Assembly (NCBI GenBank): GCA_035295125.1
Contig: DATGJP010000004.1
Location: 1-57,287, forward strand
Direction: 5' to 3'
Length of the DNA: 57,287 nt
Origin: JAICMB01 sp035295125
GTDB lineage: Bacteria; Acidobacteriota; Terriglobia; Bryobacterales; Bryobacteraceae
How positions within the stretch are numbered: position 1 is the first letter of the stretch; each line of letters begins with the position of its first letter. Positions 43,784 through 51,817 of this stretch are shown here, piece after piece. The translations under genes were made by a program, and so were the position numbers. Under the pieces are notes generated by a model. It was given only the letters and a program-made list of their open reading frames with translations, was not told the origin of the DNA and searched no databases.

Positions 43784-43828
43784 TTTCCCACAGCGCCAGG
43801 TTTGGATTGTGAATAGCGGGTTTGATGA

Positions 43829-43906
43829 GCGCAGGCGGTTTCGCCTGTGCATCCTTCCGCAATGTCCGAATAGTCGCGAGCGCGAAGAATCTGAAGCTGT
43901 GTATAC
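43829..43906 (+). repeat. Composite repeat between convergent genes
   Basis: Family-A hairpin GCAGGCG-GTTT-CGCCTG (43829-43850), then a variable stretch, then the tail AAGAATCTGAAGCTGTGTAT (from 43885). It fills the gap between the WcbI gene (+) and the DUF5009 gene (-). Confidence 0.75.
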
Positions 43907-43920
43907 ACAGAATCAAAGCC

Positions 43921-45054
43921 CTAGATCTTGAAAAAGATCCGCCGCCGATAAAGCCACGAGCAGACATAAACCTGAAACGCGATCACCACAAGCGCCGTGA
44001 ACGCCTTGCCCCCCGCACCCCACCAGTTCACCGCCCACCCTGTGAACACAAGCGCGGTCTGGCTCAACCAGTGATGCAGGATCTCATGGAACAGGTAAAT
44101 GAAAATCGAATTCGCCCCAACCACGACAAATAGCTTTGCCCAGGCCCGCTTCTGCTTCACATCGAAAACCCAGTAGAACAGCAGCAGCGCCAGCAAAGTC
44201 ATGCCGGTGCTGTACAGAGCGAAGGAAGCCGTCCAGACTTTCTTGTTCAGCGGTATCGCGAAGCTCAGAGCGAAGCCCACAACCACGCCCGCGACGCCGG
44301 TCACCGCCAGCACGCGCAGCTTCCGCGCAAGCGGCAACGTACTGACTAACAACTCCCCCGCCAACACCCCAAAAATCGTGTTCGCAGCCGACGAAATGCA
44401 ATTGATGGTGGCGTACGAGCCGCCCCAGTGCTTCCCGAGCACAAGACCATCCAGGTACCAGCCAATGTTGGCATCTTTCGCGTAAGGACCCTGCACTCCC
44501 GGCGCCCAAGCAAACTGATAAATCGCCCAATGCGCTACAAGCAGCCCGATCGCCGCCGCACCCTGAATCTCCCATCGACGTCGAAGCAGCAGGAAAGCCA
44601 CCAGGTACGTGAACGCAATCTGCGCCAGGACGTTGATGAGATCGATCAACGGCCGGTTCCCCTGGATCGACCGGGCGATCAGGCCGAACACAATCAGCAG
44701 CGCCGACCGCCTCAAAACATGTAGCAGCGATCGCCTCCAGGGCTCTCCCGCCGCCCAGCGCCGCGCGAATGAGATGGGCATCACGGCGCCGACAATGAAC
44801 ATGAAGAACGGCTGAATCAAATCCCAGAAATGCAGATCGCCGGGGATCGCCATGTTCCAATCCACGTGCTGAAATTGCCGCGCCAGCGTCCCAAGAATTG
44901 GATTCTTCAGGTAGTACAGCAGGCCGAATCCCTCCGCGATCATACAGATCATGGTGAAGCCGCGAAATGCGTCGATACTCAGAATACGATCGGTTGCGGC
45001 AGCCTCGCGCCGCTCAGCCAATCGAACCGGCAGCACCGCCTCGGAAACAGCCAT
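43921..45054 (-). CDS. DUF5009/NagX-like membrane acyltransferase
   Basis: 377 aa from the ATG at 45054; an in-frame ATG at 45084 is less likely because the -10 box (TACAAT) lies between them. About ten membrane helices. The family start LSIDAFRGFTMICMI and the conserved loop HFWDLIQPFFMFIVGAVMPISF identify the group related to heparan-alpha-glucosaminide N-acetyltransferase. These proteins acetylate amino sugars across the membrane. It is divergent from the RraA-like gene. Confidence 0.86.
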   Translation of the reverse strand: MAVSEAVLPVRLAERREAAATDRILSIDAFRGFTMICMIAEGFGLLYYLKNPILGTLARQFQHVDWNMAIPGDLHFWDLIQPFFMFIVGAVMPISFARRWAAGEPWRRSLLHVLRRSALLIVFGLIARSIQGNRPLIDLINVLAQIAFTYLVAFLLLRRRWEIQGAAAIGLLVAHWAIYQFAWAPGVQGPYAKDANIGWYLDGLVLGKHWGGSYATINCISSAANTIFGVLAGELLVSTLPLARKLRVLAVTGVAGVVVGFALSFAIPLNKKVWTASFALYSTGMTLLALLLFYWVFDVKQKRAWAKLFVVVGANSIFIYLFHEILHHWLSQTALVFTGWAVNWWGAGGKAFTALVVIAFQVYVCSWLYRRRIFFKI

Positions 45055-45062
45055 TTGGTCGA

Positions 45063-45072
45063 ATTGTACACT
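45063..45072. promoter_or_regulatory. Overlapping divergent -10 boxes
   Basis: On the plus strand TACACT (45067-45072) ends ten bases before the ATG at 45083. On the minus strand TACAAT (45068-45063) ends eight bases before the ATG at 45054. The two boxes share two bases (TGTACA core), so the polymerases must compete. Both mRNAs would be nearly leaderless. Confidence 0.55.
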
Positions 45073-45082
45073 GAGAGCAACC

Positions 45083-45763
45083 ATGAGCTCCGAGACCGAA
45101 CTGCTGGCGTCTTTGCGCCGCCTGAGCAGTCCAACAGTCGCGAATGCCGTTGAGAGCTTCGGCGTGCGTGTGCCCGACGCCGGCGTCAGCCTGGGACCGT
45201 TGCAGTGCCTTTTTCCCGAGCACGGCGCCCTGGTCGGCTATGCCTGCACAGCGTTGATTGCATCCGGCCAGCCCGCCGGTCCCGAACGCCGTGTACATCG
45301 GCGGGCGTATTGGGAATATCTCACGAAAGTGCGCCAGCCCCGCGTCGTCGTGATGCAGGACCTCACGGACCCGCCCGCAGGCGCCTTCTGGGGTGAAGTG
45401 AACACGAATATCCACAGGGTGCTCGGTTGTATCGGCCTGATCACGAATGGCTCGGTCCGCGACCTGGATGAAGTGCGTCCGCAGAGTTTCCCCATGTTCG
45501 CCGGATGCGTGACGGTGTCCCACGCCTATGCCCACCTGGAAGACTTCGCGAGGCCGGTGCGAATCGGCAAGCTGCTGGTTCAGCCCGGCGATCTGGTCCA
45601 CGCGGACAAGCACGGCGTGGTAATAATTCCCGGCGAACTCGCCTCGGAAATTCCCGCCGCGGCGGCTCGCATCGAGCGGCAGGAGCGGACGATCATCGAC
45701 CTCTGTCAATCGCCGCACTTCAGCATCGAGGAACTCGACAAACTGGTCGCCGAGGGCTATTAG
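45083..45763 (+). CDS. RraA-family / HMG-aldolase-like protein
   Basis: 226 aa. Fold and motifs of the RraA/4-hydroxy-4-methyl-2-oxoglutarate aldolase family: LSSPTVANAVESFG at the start, FWGEVNTNIHRVLGCIGLITNGSVRDLDEV carrying the Arg-Asp pair, VQPGDLVHADKHGVVIIP at the end. Members are either aldolases/decarboxylases or RNase E inhibitors; as RNase J is the visible nuclease here, the aldolase role seems likelier. Promoter box ten bases upstream. Confidence 0.85.
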   Translation: MSSETELLASLRRLSSPTVANAVESFGVRVPDAGVSLGPLQCLFPEHGALVGYACTALIASGQPAGPERRVHRRAYWEYLTKVRQPRVVVMQDLTDPPAGAFWGEVNTNIHRVLGCIGLITNGSVRDLDEVRPQSFPMFAGCVTVSHAYAHLEDFARPVRIGKLLVQPGDLVHADKHGVVIIPGELASEIPAAAARIERQERTIIDLCQSPHFSIEELDKLVAEGY

Positions 45764-45780
45764 AGCGTAAGATTAAAGCG

Positions 45781-47001
45781 TTGAATCCGAGCAAACCAAT
45801 CACGAGCCAGACTCCGGGTGTCTACGTCTGGGAGATCCCAAACAAGCAGGTTTCGGTGCATCTCAGCCTGGATGTGGTGGACCGCATGCAGCAGGACGTC
45901 ATGCGCGGATTCGGCGCGGTCCCGAAGCGCGGCGCCGAGGTTGGAGGCATCCTGCTCGGAACCGTCCAGAGCGGTCCCGGAACCGTTGTCACTATCGACG
46001 ACTACATTGCCGTGCCCACCGAGTACAAGCGCGGGCCCTCCTACCTGTTATCCGACGAGGACTCCGAGGTTTTTGATGCGGCCATGGTCAAAGCTCGTAA
46101 CAGTCGTGACACGAGCGTCCGCCCCGTCGGTCTCTATCGCAGCCATACACGCGATGGCGTCGGCCTGGGAGCGGAAGATATCGCGCTAGCCGACGAGTAT
46201 TTCCCCGAACCCTCCGCGATCATCCTGGTCATCAAACCCTTCGCGACAAAGGTGAGCCAGGCCGGCTTTTATTTCCGTGATGAAGGCCGCCTCACTCCTC
46301 TCGAACAGCCGCTGCTCGAATTTCCGTTCCGGCGGCGGGAATTGGAACCCTTGTCTCATCCGGCCGCTCCGCGGGCTCCCGAACGTCCCGAGCGTGTAGA
46401 GAGACCCGAGCGACCGGAACGCCCCGAACGCCGGCCCATCGTATCGGAACAGAAGGAGCCGGAGCCTCAACTCGCGTCTCAGCCCGCGCCTCCTGCCCCT
46501 GCTCCCGCGCCGCCTCCCCCGAGGGAAATCCCGCGTTCGCGCGAACCGGCCTTCATTCCCGCACAACCGCCGCCAGTAGCTCCGGATGTCGTTTTCACGG
46601 AGCGCCCTTCCAAGGCCCGAAAGGGCTGGGTCTGGATCCCGCTGTCGTTTATTTTCCTGATTCTTGGCGTGCTGCTGGGAGTTCAACTGACCCTCACGAT
46701 GCGCCCCAAAGTCTCACCGGGCGGTGACCCCTATCGCCTGAATCTCACGATCACTCCCGATGCCGACAGCCTGCGCGTAACCTGGGACCGCCAATCCCCC
46801 GCGATTCAGGCCGCGGACAGCGGCCTCCTGACCATCGACGATGGCGCCTCCGCCAAGATGGTCAATCTGCAGCCCCGCGAACTGCGCAACGGAAGCGTAG
46901 TAGCCTCTCACACCACCAGTACAGTGCGTTTCCGGCTCGAAGTATTCCTGAAGAATCACGTCAGCGTGTCGCAAATGGAGGAGTGGAAGCAACAGCCTTA
47001 A
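45781..47001 (+). CDS. Membrane-anchored protein with degenerate JAMM/MPN domain
   Basis: 406 aa from a TTG at 45781, preceded seven bases earlier by TAAGAT. Residues 20-180 form a JAB1/MPN-like domain: E53 in AEVGGILLG, then RSH122-T-R124, then GAED133. The canonical motif has His at both 122 and 124, so one zinc ligand is replaced by Arg and protease activity is doubtful. A Pro/Arg-rich linker (about 195-275) with PERPERVERPERPERPER-like repeats, one membrane helix (about 282-305) and a beta-rich C-terminal domain follow. The JAMM part is cytoplasmic. It overlaps the ABC-F gene tail to tail by 41 bases. Confidence 0.75.
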   Translation: MNPSKPITSQTPGVYVWEIPNKQVSVHLSLDVVDRMQQDVMRGFGAVPKRGAEVGGILLGTVQSGPGTVVTIDDYIAVPTEYKRGPSYLLSDEDSEVFDAAMVKARNSRDTSVRPVGLYRSHTRDGVGLGAEDIALADEYFPEPSAIILVIKPFATKVSQAGFYFRDEGRLTPLEQPLLEFPFRRRELEPLSHPAAPRAPERPERVERPERPERPERRPIVSEQKEPEPQLASQPAPPAPAPAPPPPREIPRSREPAFIPAQPPPVAPDVVFTERPSKARKGWVWIPLSFIFLILGVLLGVQLTLTMRPKVSPGGDPYRLNLTITPDADSLRVTWDRQSPAIQAADSGLLTIDDGASAKMVNLQPRELRNGSVVASHTTSTVRFRLEVFLKNHVSVSQMEEWKQQP

Positions 47002-48586
47002 ACTCTCCGAGTTCGACCGTTTTCAAGTCCTCTCCGAAAGCTTCCAGAAAACTGCGGTCGTGCGACACGACGATGAGCGCACCGGGAAACTGTGCCAACG
47101 TCTGTTCCAACGCCTCCTGCGCCTCAATCTCCAAGTGGTTGGTCGGCTCATCCAGCAGGAGCAGGTTAGCCCCACTTACCAGCAGCCGGACCAGCGCCAC
47201 CTTCGACCGTTCTCCAGGACTCAGATAGCCAATCGGTTCGTTGACCCGGTCGGGTCGCAGTTTGAGGCATCCCATCAGCGTCCGTGGAAGCGTCGAGCCG
47301 CCGCACAATTCGACTGCCGTAACGTCCCGCCGAAGATCATCCGTGTCCTGCGAGAAGTAACCCGCCACGACATTGGCCCCCAGACGCACGCCGCCGGAAT
47401 CCGCGATCTCCAAACCCAACAGGATCCGCAGCAACGTGGTCTTGCCGGACCCGTTCGGCCCGAGGATCGCGAGCCGCTCTCCACGCGCCACGTAGAAACT
47501 GAGATCCGCAAACAGCCGCTTGCCGCCAAACTCCTTCGCCAGGTTCTCAATGCTCGCGACAACATCGCCGCTGCGCCGTACGCCGGAGAAATCGAGAAGT
47601 GGAATCGGCTCCTCCTCCCAGGGCTTTGCGACCTGCGGCTCACGCGTGATTCTTTCCCTCAAAATGCGGCCCGTTCGGGCGACTTTGGCCGCCTTTCTCA
47701 AGTAGAAATCATGCCCCGACTTGGTACCCGCGGGCGTGGTTGCCACCTTTACCGAAAGCTGCGCCCGCTGCCGTGCCGCGCTTTCCGCTGCCGCCTTGCG
47801 CCGCTGGTAGCCCTCGTAATTCTGCCAGGCCTGGCGCTCCCGCAAGGCTCGAGTAGCGCGATAGTCTTCATAGCCTTGCTCGAAGACGTTGACCCGTCCC
47901 CGAGCGATCTCCACTACCCGATTTGCGAAATGCCGCAGCAGCATGCGGTCGTGCGAGACCGCAACGCAGGCCCGCACGCTGGCCGAAAGCTCATTTTCCA
48001 GCCACTCCCGAGCCGCGATGTCGAGGTGGTTGGTTGGCTCATCCAGGAGCAGCAAGTCGGCTTCGGAGTTCAACGCGCGAGCCAGTGCAGCGCGCGTTCG
48101 CTGTCCCCCGGAAAGCCTGCCGATCGTGAGCCCGCGTTCGCTCGCCGCAAAACCAAGGCCGTCGAGGATGCGCTCCACGTCCGCCTCAGCCGCATAGCCC
48201 CCAGACGCTTGGTAATCGTTCACCAGCGCGGCGTACTCATCGTCGCTAGCCGCGTGGTGAGCGCCGCTTTCGTATGCCTGCAGCCGGTCGCGCAATGCCG
48301 CCAATTCAGGCCTCGATCCGAAAACAAAATCGAACAGGGCTTCGTCGCTCGCCTCGCTCTGTTCCTGCAAAACGTGAGCGATTTGCACGACCTTTCGCCG
48401 GACGATTTCGCCCTCCGTCGGCTCCAGTTCACCCGTGAGAAGACGGAGAAGCGTAGACTTCCCCGCGCCGTTGGGACCTACGATCGCGAGACGGTCACCA
48501 GGATTGACCGAAAAGGAACAGGCCGAGAATAACAGACCCGTTGTGGGATAAGAGAACGCAAGTTCGGAAACCTGCAGTAAAGACAT
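46961..48586 (-). CDS. ABC-F family ATPase
   Basis: 541-aa soluble protein with two ABC domains and no membrane part. First: GPNGAGKST, LSGGQRTRAALARAL, LLLLDEPTNHLD. Second: GPNGSGKTT, LSPGERSKVALVRLL, LLLLDEPTNHLE. A charged linker lies between them (YRATRALRERQAWQNYEGYQRRKAAAE). ABC-F proteins act on the ribosome, in translation rescue or antibiotic protection. The ATG at 48586 has GAGGAA ahead of it; an in-frame start ten codons upstream adds an atypical leader. The 3' end overlaps the JAMM-like gene by 41 bases. Confidence 0.93.
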   Translation of the reverse strand: MSLLQVSELAFSYPTTGLLFSACSFSVNPGDRLAIVGPNGAGKSTLLRLLTGELEPTEGEIVRRKVVQIAHVLQEQSEASDEALFDFVFGSRPELAALRDRLQAYESGAHHAASDDEYAALVNDYQASGGYAAEADVERILDGLGFAASERGLTIGRLSGGQRTRAALARALNSEADLLLLDEPTNHLDIAAREWLENELSASVRACVAVSHDRMLLRHFANRVVEIARGRVNVFEQGYEDYRATRALRERQAWQNYEGYQRRKAAAESAARQRAQLSVKVATTPAGTKSGHDFYLRKAAKVARTGRILRERITREPQVAKPWEEEPIPLLDFSGVRRSGDVVASIENLAKEFGGKRLFADLSFYVARGERLAILGPNGSGKTTLLRILLGLEIADSGGVRLGANVVAGYFSQDTDDLRRDVTAVELCGGSTLPRTLMGCLKLRPDRVNEPIGYLSPGERSKVALVRLLVSGANLLLLDEPTNHLEIEAQEALEQTLAQFPGALIVVSHDRSFLEAFGEDLKTVELGEFKAVASTPPFATR

Positions 48587-48842
48587 AGATTCCTCGCAGA
48601 AGCTTATGCGCCGCAATTCTGCAGCGCGGAAGTGGGAATTGAGTCTCTACAGTTTCATGAACGATAGCTGCGCTATCGACTTTACTATAACAACGGTCTA
48701 CGGCTTCTGTACAGGAACCGTCCGAGGTCCGTCGTCCGGCCCCTCAATCGCAATGGCCTTGGCAGCAGTTGCCTGAGCGCGCCCCATCTTGTCGAGCAGA
48801 GGACGAACGTGCGCAGGATAGCTGCTGACGCAGTTGCTGGAT
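48587..48842. other. Gap with a hairpin, no clear gene
   Basis: 256 bases. A perfect palindrome CGATAGC-TGC-GCTATCG (48662-48678) could end transcription of the membrane protein gene that points towards it. A 73-codon minus-strand frame across 48698-48919 overlaps the next gene and is not credited, though its last 40 residues look somewhat protein-like. Confidence 0.4.
48662..48678 (-). terminator. 7-bp perfect hairpin downstream of the 148-aa gene
   Basis: CGATAGC pairs with GCTATCG around TGC. It lies 165 bases after the gene's stop and ahead of the ABC-F start. No T-tract follows on either strand, so the terminator role is tentative. Confidence 0.4.
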
Positions 48843-49289
48843 TTACCGCTCCCACTCGACCTTAAGGTTGAAACAGTACAGGCTCGAATCGGAGTTCGGC
48901 AGCTCGAGTGTGAGGGCATCCTCGCCCTTCTTGAACGTCATGGTCGGATTCGCGCCCGAACTCACGCGAGTCAACAGCCAGCCCAAATCCGTGAGCTGCT
49001 TGTTGTAGTAATCGTGGACGGCCTGGCGGCTACTGGTAGCGCAGTAATCCGCCGTCACGCGAGCGATGCCGCTCTCGCGTCCCGCCCCAAACTTGACTCT
49101 ATGGGTGATGGTTGATGGGAATGGCTTGATTTCGCCAAATTCCTGAGTCACCCGCGCCTGCGATGCTTTCGTCAGGGGGCCGGTAACGATGTAGTTATAA
49201 GTCAGGATGGTGCCGAGCGCGAGAACCATTACGACGAGTGAGATGATTCGCTTTCGCGGCGAGAGTGGTTGGCGGTGTCGCGGCAGCAT
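48843..49289 (-). CDS. Single-pass membrane protein, unknown
   Basis: 148 aa: a basic N-terminus, one membrane helix (about 15-34, IISLVVMVLALGTILTYNYIV), then a periplasmic domain (YCATSSRQAVHDYYNKQLTDLGWLLTRVSSG, TLELPNSDSSLYCFNLKVEW) with two Cys that could form a disulfide. The pattern DYYNKQLTDLGW resembles small exported proteins with a DUF-type alpha/beta fold. It starts four bases after the SET-protein stop, so the two form an operon. Confidence 0.72.
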   Translation of the reverse strand: MLPRHRQPLSPRKRIISLVVMVLALGTILTYNYIVTGPLTKASQARVTQEFGEIKPFPSTITHRVKFGAGRESGIARVTADYCATSSRQAVHDYYNKQLTDLGWLLTRVSSGANPTMTFKKGEDALTLELPNSDSSLYCFNLKVEWER

Positions 49290-49292
49290 CGA

Positions 49293-49817
49293 TTAAGCGT
49301 GGGCCGCCTTCCGGATCTTGCGTTCCAGGTACCAGGACATGTATCCGCGATAGCGTTCCTGAAGCTCCGGCTTGGTCCAATCCTTACCGGTAATGGTCTT
49401 GCGGCAGTTCGCAGCGCCGCAATGACAGCCGATGCTCGCCTCATCGTCGTCCGTCATGGCCCAATCGTGGGTCAGCTCCTCCCCGAGCGCGATTTCGCGC
49501 ATGGCGACGAACACGATCTGCCCCGCGATACCGATATTCGGGTCGCAGGAGTGATTCGTGAACAGCATTGCGCCCTCGCGATCCCCCGGGTCCACAGGGC
49601 CGATAAACAGGTCGTCCGCGATCTGGACCTCCGACGGCCCGAGTGTAAGCACCAGGCTCGACAAGGCTGCGCGATCGAAGACGTGTCCGCCCTTAATCGC
49701 TACGATCTCGTCCTTCCCGATCGCGGTTTTGGCAAACAAACCGCGCCCGTGGATGGGGCTCAGGCCGACCTCCGTCTTCGGACTCAGATACGACATCCGC
49801 ATGGAACGCATCATCAT
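49293..49817 (-). CDS. SET-domain protein with post-SET zinc motif
   Basis: 174 aa from the ATG at 49817; a longer reading to 49895 would run into the thrS start. SET motifs in order: SPIHGRGLFAKTAIGKDEIV, FTNHSCDPNIGI (pseudoknot NHSCDPN), GEELTHDWAM, and a post-SET CHCGAANC. These bind S-adenosylmethionine and methylate protein lysines. Bacterial SET proteins are uncommon; substrates are seldom known. It is divergent from thrS, with 55 bases between the two starts. Confidence 0.82.
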   Translation of the reverse strand: MMMRSMRMSYLSPKTEVGLSPIHGRGLFAKTAIGKDEIVAIKGGHVFDRAALSSLVLTLGPSEVQIADDLFIGPVDPGDREGAMLFTNHSCDPNIGIAGQIVFVAMREIALGEELTHDWAMTDDDEASIGCHCGAANCRKTITGKDWTKPELQERYRGYMSWYLERKIRKAAHA

Positions 49818-49872
49818 GAAGCTAGCACTTCGCCACGCACGAATTACCATCCGCCTGCTAACCTGAAATTTC

Positions 49873-51810
49873 ATGAGCGAGAGCATCACCATCACTCTGC
49901 CCGATGGCAGTAAACAAACCGTCCCGGCAGGTATCCGGCCGATCGACGTTGCGCAGTCGATCAGCCCGCGGCTTGCCGATGACGCCGTTGTCGCGCGCGT
50001 GAACGGAGAATTGCGGGACCTAACACGTCCCTTGGATACAGATTCCGAGCTGCAGATTTTGACCTCCAGGAACCCGGAGGCGCTGCAGGTCTATCGTCAC
50101 TCCACCGCGCACCTGCTCGCCGCAGCGGTGCTGGAGCTGTTTCCCGAGACCAAGCTGGGAATCGGGCCGCCCACCGAAACGGGCTTCTATTACGACTTTC
50201 AGCGTGATACACCATTCACGCCCGACGACCTCGAAAAGATCGAGACGCGGATGTGGGAATTGCAGGCCAAGGCCCTCCCTTACGAGCGGATCATGACGCA
50301 AAAGGAGGAAGGTCTGCGGAAGTATGCCGACGACTGGATGAAGCAGGAACTCATCCAGGAAAAAGCCGACGAGGTCTTCTCGGAATATACGCTGGGACCG
50401 CACTTCATCGATTTCTGCCGCGGTCCGCACGTGCCCTCGACCGCCCGCATCAAAGCGTTCAAGCTGCTTTCGGTAGCGGGCGCTTACTGGAAGGGCGACG
50501 CCCACAAAGCACGCCTGCAACGCATCTACGGCACGTCGTTTTTCAACAAGAAAGAGCTGGCCGAATACCTGGCGCGACTGGAAGAAGCCAAGAAACGCGA
50601 CCATCGCAAGTTGGGCCAGGAACTCGACCTGTTCAGCATCCAGGACCTCGCGGGTCCAGGCCTGATCTTCTTTCATCCGAAGGGTGGGCGCGTCCGCAAG
50701 ATTCTCGAGGACTGGATGCGCGATCAGTATCTCGCGCGAGGGTACTCGCTGGTCTACACGCCTCACGTAATGCGCCGGCATCTTTGGGAAGTTTCCGGCC
50801 ACGCCAATTTCTATTCGCAGAACATGTTCACCCCCATGGAGCTGGACGACGCCGAATACCAGCTCAAGCCGATGAACTGTCCGGGACATATCCTGATTTA
50901 CGCCGACAAGCTGCACAGCTATCGGGACCTGCCGGTGCGCCTCGGCGAACTCGGCACGGTCTACCGTTACGAGCTTTCGGGCGTGATGCACGGCCTGATG
51001 CGTGTCCGGGGATTCACCCAGGACGACGCGCACATTTTCTGCACGCCGGAGCAGATCGAGGATGAGATCGTTAATTGCCTCGAATTTGCCACCGATACGC
51101 TCAAGACATTCGGGTTCACCGAGTACCATGCAGAGATTTCGACGTGGGACGGCGGCGCCAGCTCGAAATACGACGGCGCGCCGGAACAGTGGCAACTCGC
51201 CGAGGGTGCTCTCAGGAAGGCAACCGATCGCCTGCAGATCAAGGCGATGGTGATGCCCGACGAGGCCGCCTTCTACGGTCCCAAGATCGACGTAAAGCTC
51301 GTCGATGCCATCGGCCGGCCCTGGCAGCTCTCGACCGTACAGTTCGACTTCACGCTGCCCCGCCGCTTCAACCTCGAATACGTGGGTGAGGATGGCAAAA
51401 AACATCAGCCGCTGATGGTCCACCGGGCGCTTTACGGCTCAGTGGAGCGGTTCTTCGGCATCCTGCTGGAGCACTACGCCGGGGCGTTTCCGGTGTGGCT
51501 TGCGCCGGTGCAGGCTATCGTGATGCCGATCACAGACCGGCAACTCGAATATGCCGCCGGGGTGAAAGACCGCATCGAGGCGGCCGGTATCCGGGTCACA
51601 CTCGACGACCGCAAAGAAAAGGTCAACCTGAAGATCCGCGAAGCGCAGCTTCAGAAGGTACCCTTCATGCTCGTAGTGGGCGACCGGGAGGCGCAGAACG
51701 ACAGCGTCTCGGTTCGTAACCGCAAGCATGGCGACCAGGGCGTGAAGCGCGTCGAGGACTTCATCGCCGATATCCAGCAGCTGATCGCAAGCAAAGCGCC
51801 GGCGGAATAA
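49873..51810 (+). CDS. thrS: Threonyl-tRNA synthetase
   Basis: 645 aa, full length. TGS domain (1-63), editing domain with HSTAHLLAA and the CRGPHV site, class II catalytic core with motif 2 (VYRYELSGVMHGLMRVRGFTQDDAH), zinc ligands including Cys in MNCPGH, motif 3 (HRALYGSVERFFGILLEHYAG), and a C-terminal anticodon-binding domain (AIVMPITDRQLEYA). TAACCT (49859-49864) ends eight bases before the ATG and no Shine-Dalgarno site is present. No T-box or operator-like leader fits in the short gap. Confidence 0.97.
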   Translation: MSESITITLPDGSKQTVPAGIRPIDVAQSISPRLADDAVVARVNGELRDLTRPLDTDSELQILTSRNPEALQVYRHSTAHLLAAAVLELFPETKLGIGPPTETGFYYDFQRDTPFTPDDLEKIETRMWELQAKALPYERIMTQKEEGLRKYADDWMKQELIQEKADEVFSEYTLGPHFIDFCRGPHVPSTARIKAFKLLSVAGAYWKGDAHKARLQRIYGTSFFNKKELAEYLARLEEAKKRDHRKLGQELDLFSIQDLAGPGLIFFHPKGGRVRKILEDWMRDQYLARGYSLVYTPHVMRRHLWEVSGHANFYSQNMFTPMELDDAEYQLKPMNCPGHILIYADKLHSYRDLPVRLGELGTVYRYELSGVMHGLMRVRGFTQDDAHIFCTPEQIEDEIVNCLEFATDTLKTFGFTEYHAEISTWDGGASSKYDGAPEQWQLAEGALRKATDRLQIKAMVMPDEAAFYGPKIDVKLVDAIGRPWQLSTVQFDFTLPRRFNLEYVGEDGKKHQPLMVHRALYGSVERFFGILLEHYAGAFPVWLAPVQAIVMPITDRQLEYAAGVKDRIEAAGIRVTLDDRKEKVNLKIREAQLQKVPFMLVVGDREAQNDSVSVRNRKHGDQGVKRVEDFIADIQQLIASKAPAE

Positions 51811-51817
51811 CCGGCTC

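Noticed and set aside
47060..48532. 490-codon plus-strand frame opposite the ABC-F gene
   Set aside because: Long only because of high GC at third positions; composition is Arg/Pro-rich noise while the opposite strand has all ABC-F motifs.
48698..48919. 73-codon minus-strand frame
   Set aside because: Overlaps the well-supported 148-aa membrane protein gene and has no ribosome site; only its tail looks protein-like.
50020..51423. 467-codon minus-strand frame opposite thrS
   Set aside because: Shadow of a fully recognised synthetase gene.
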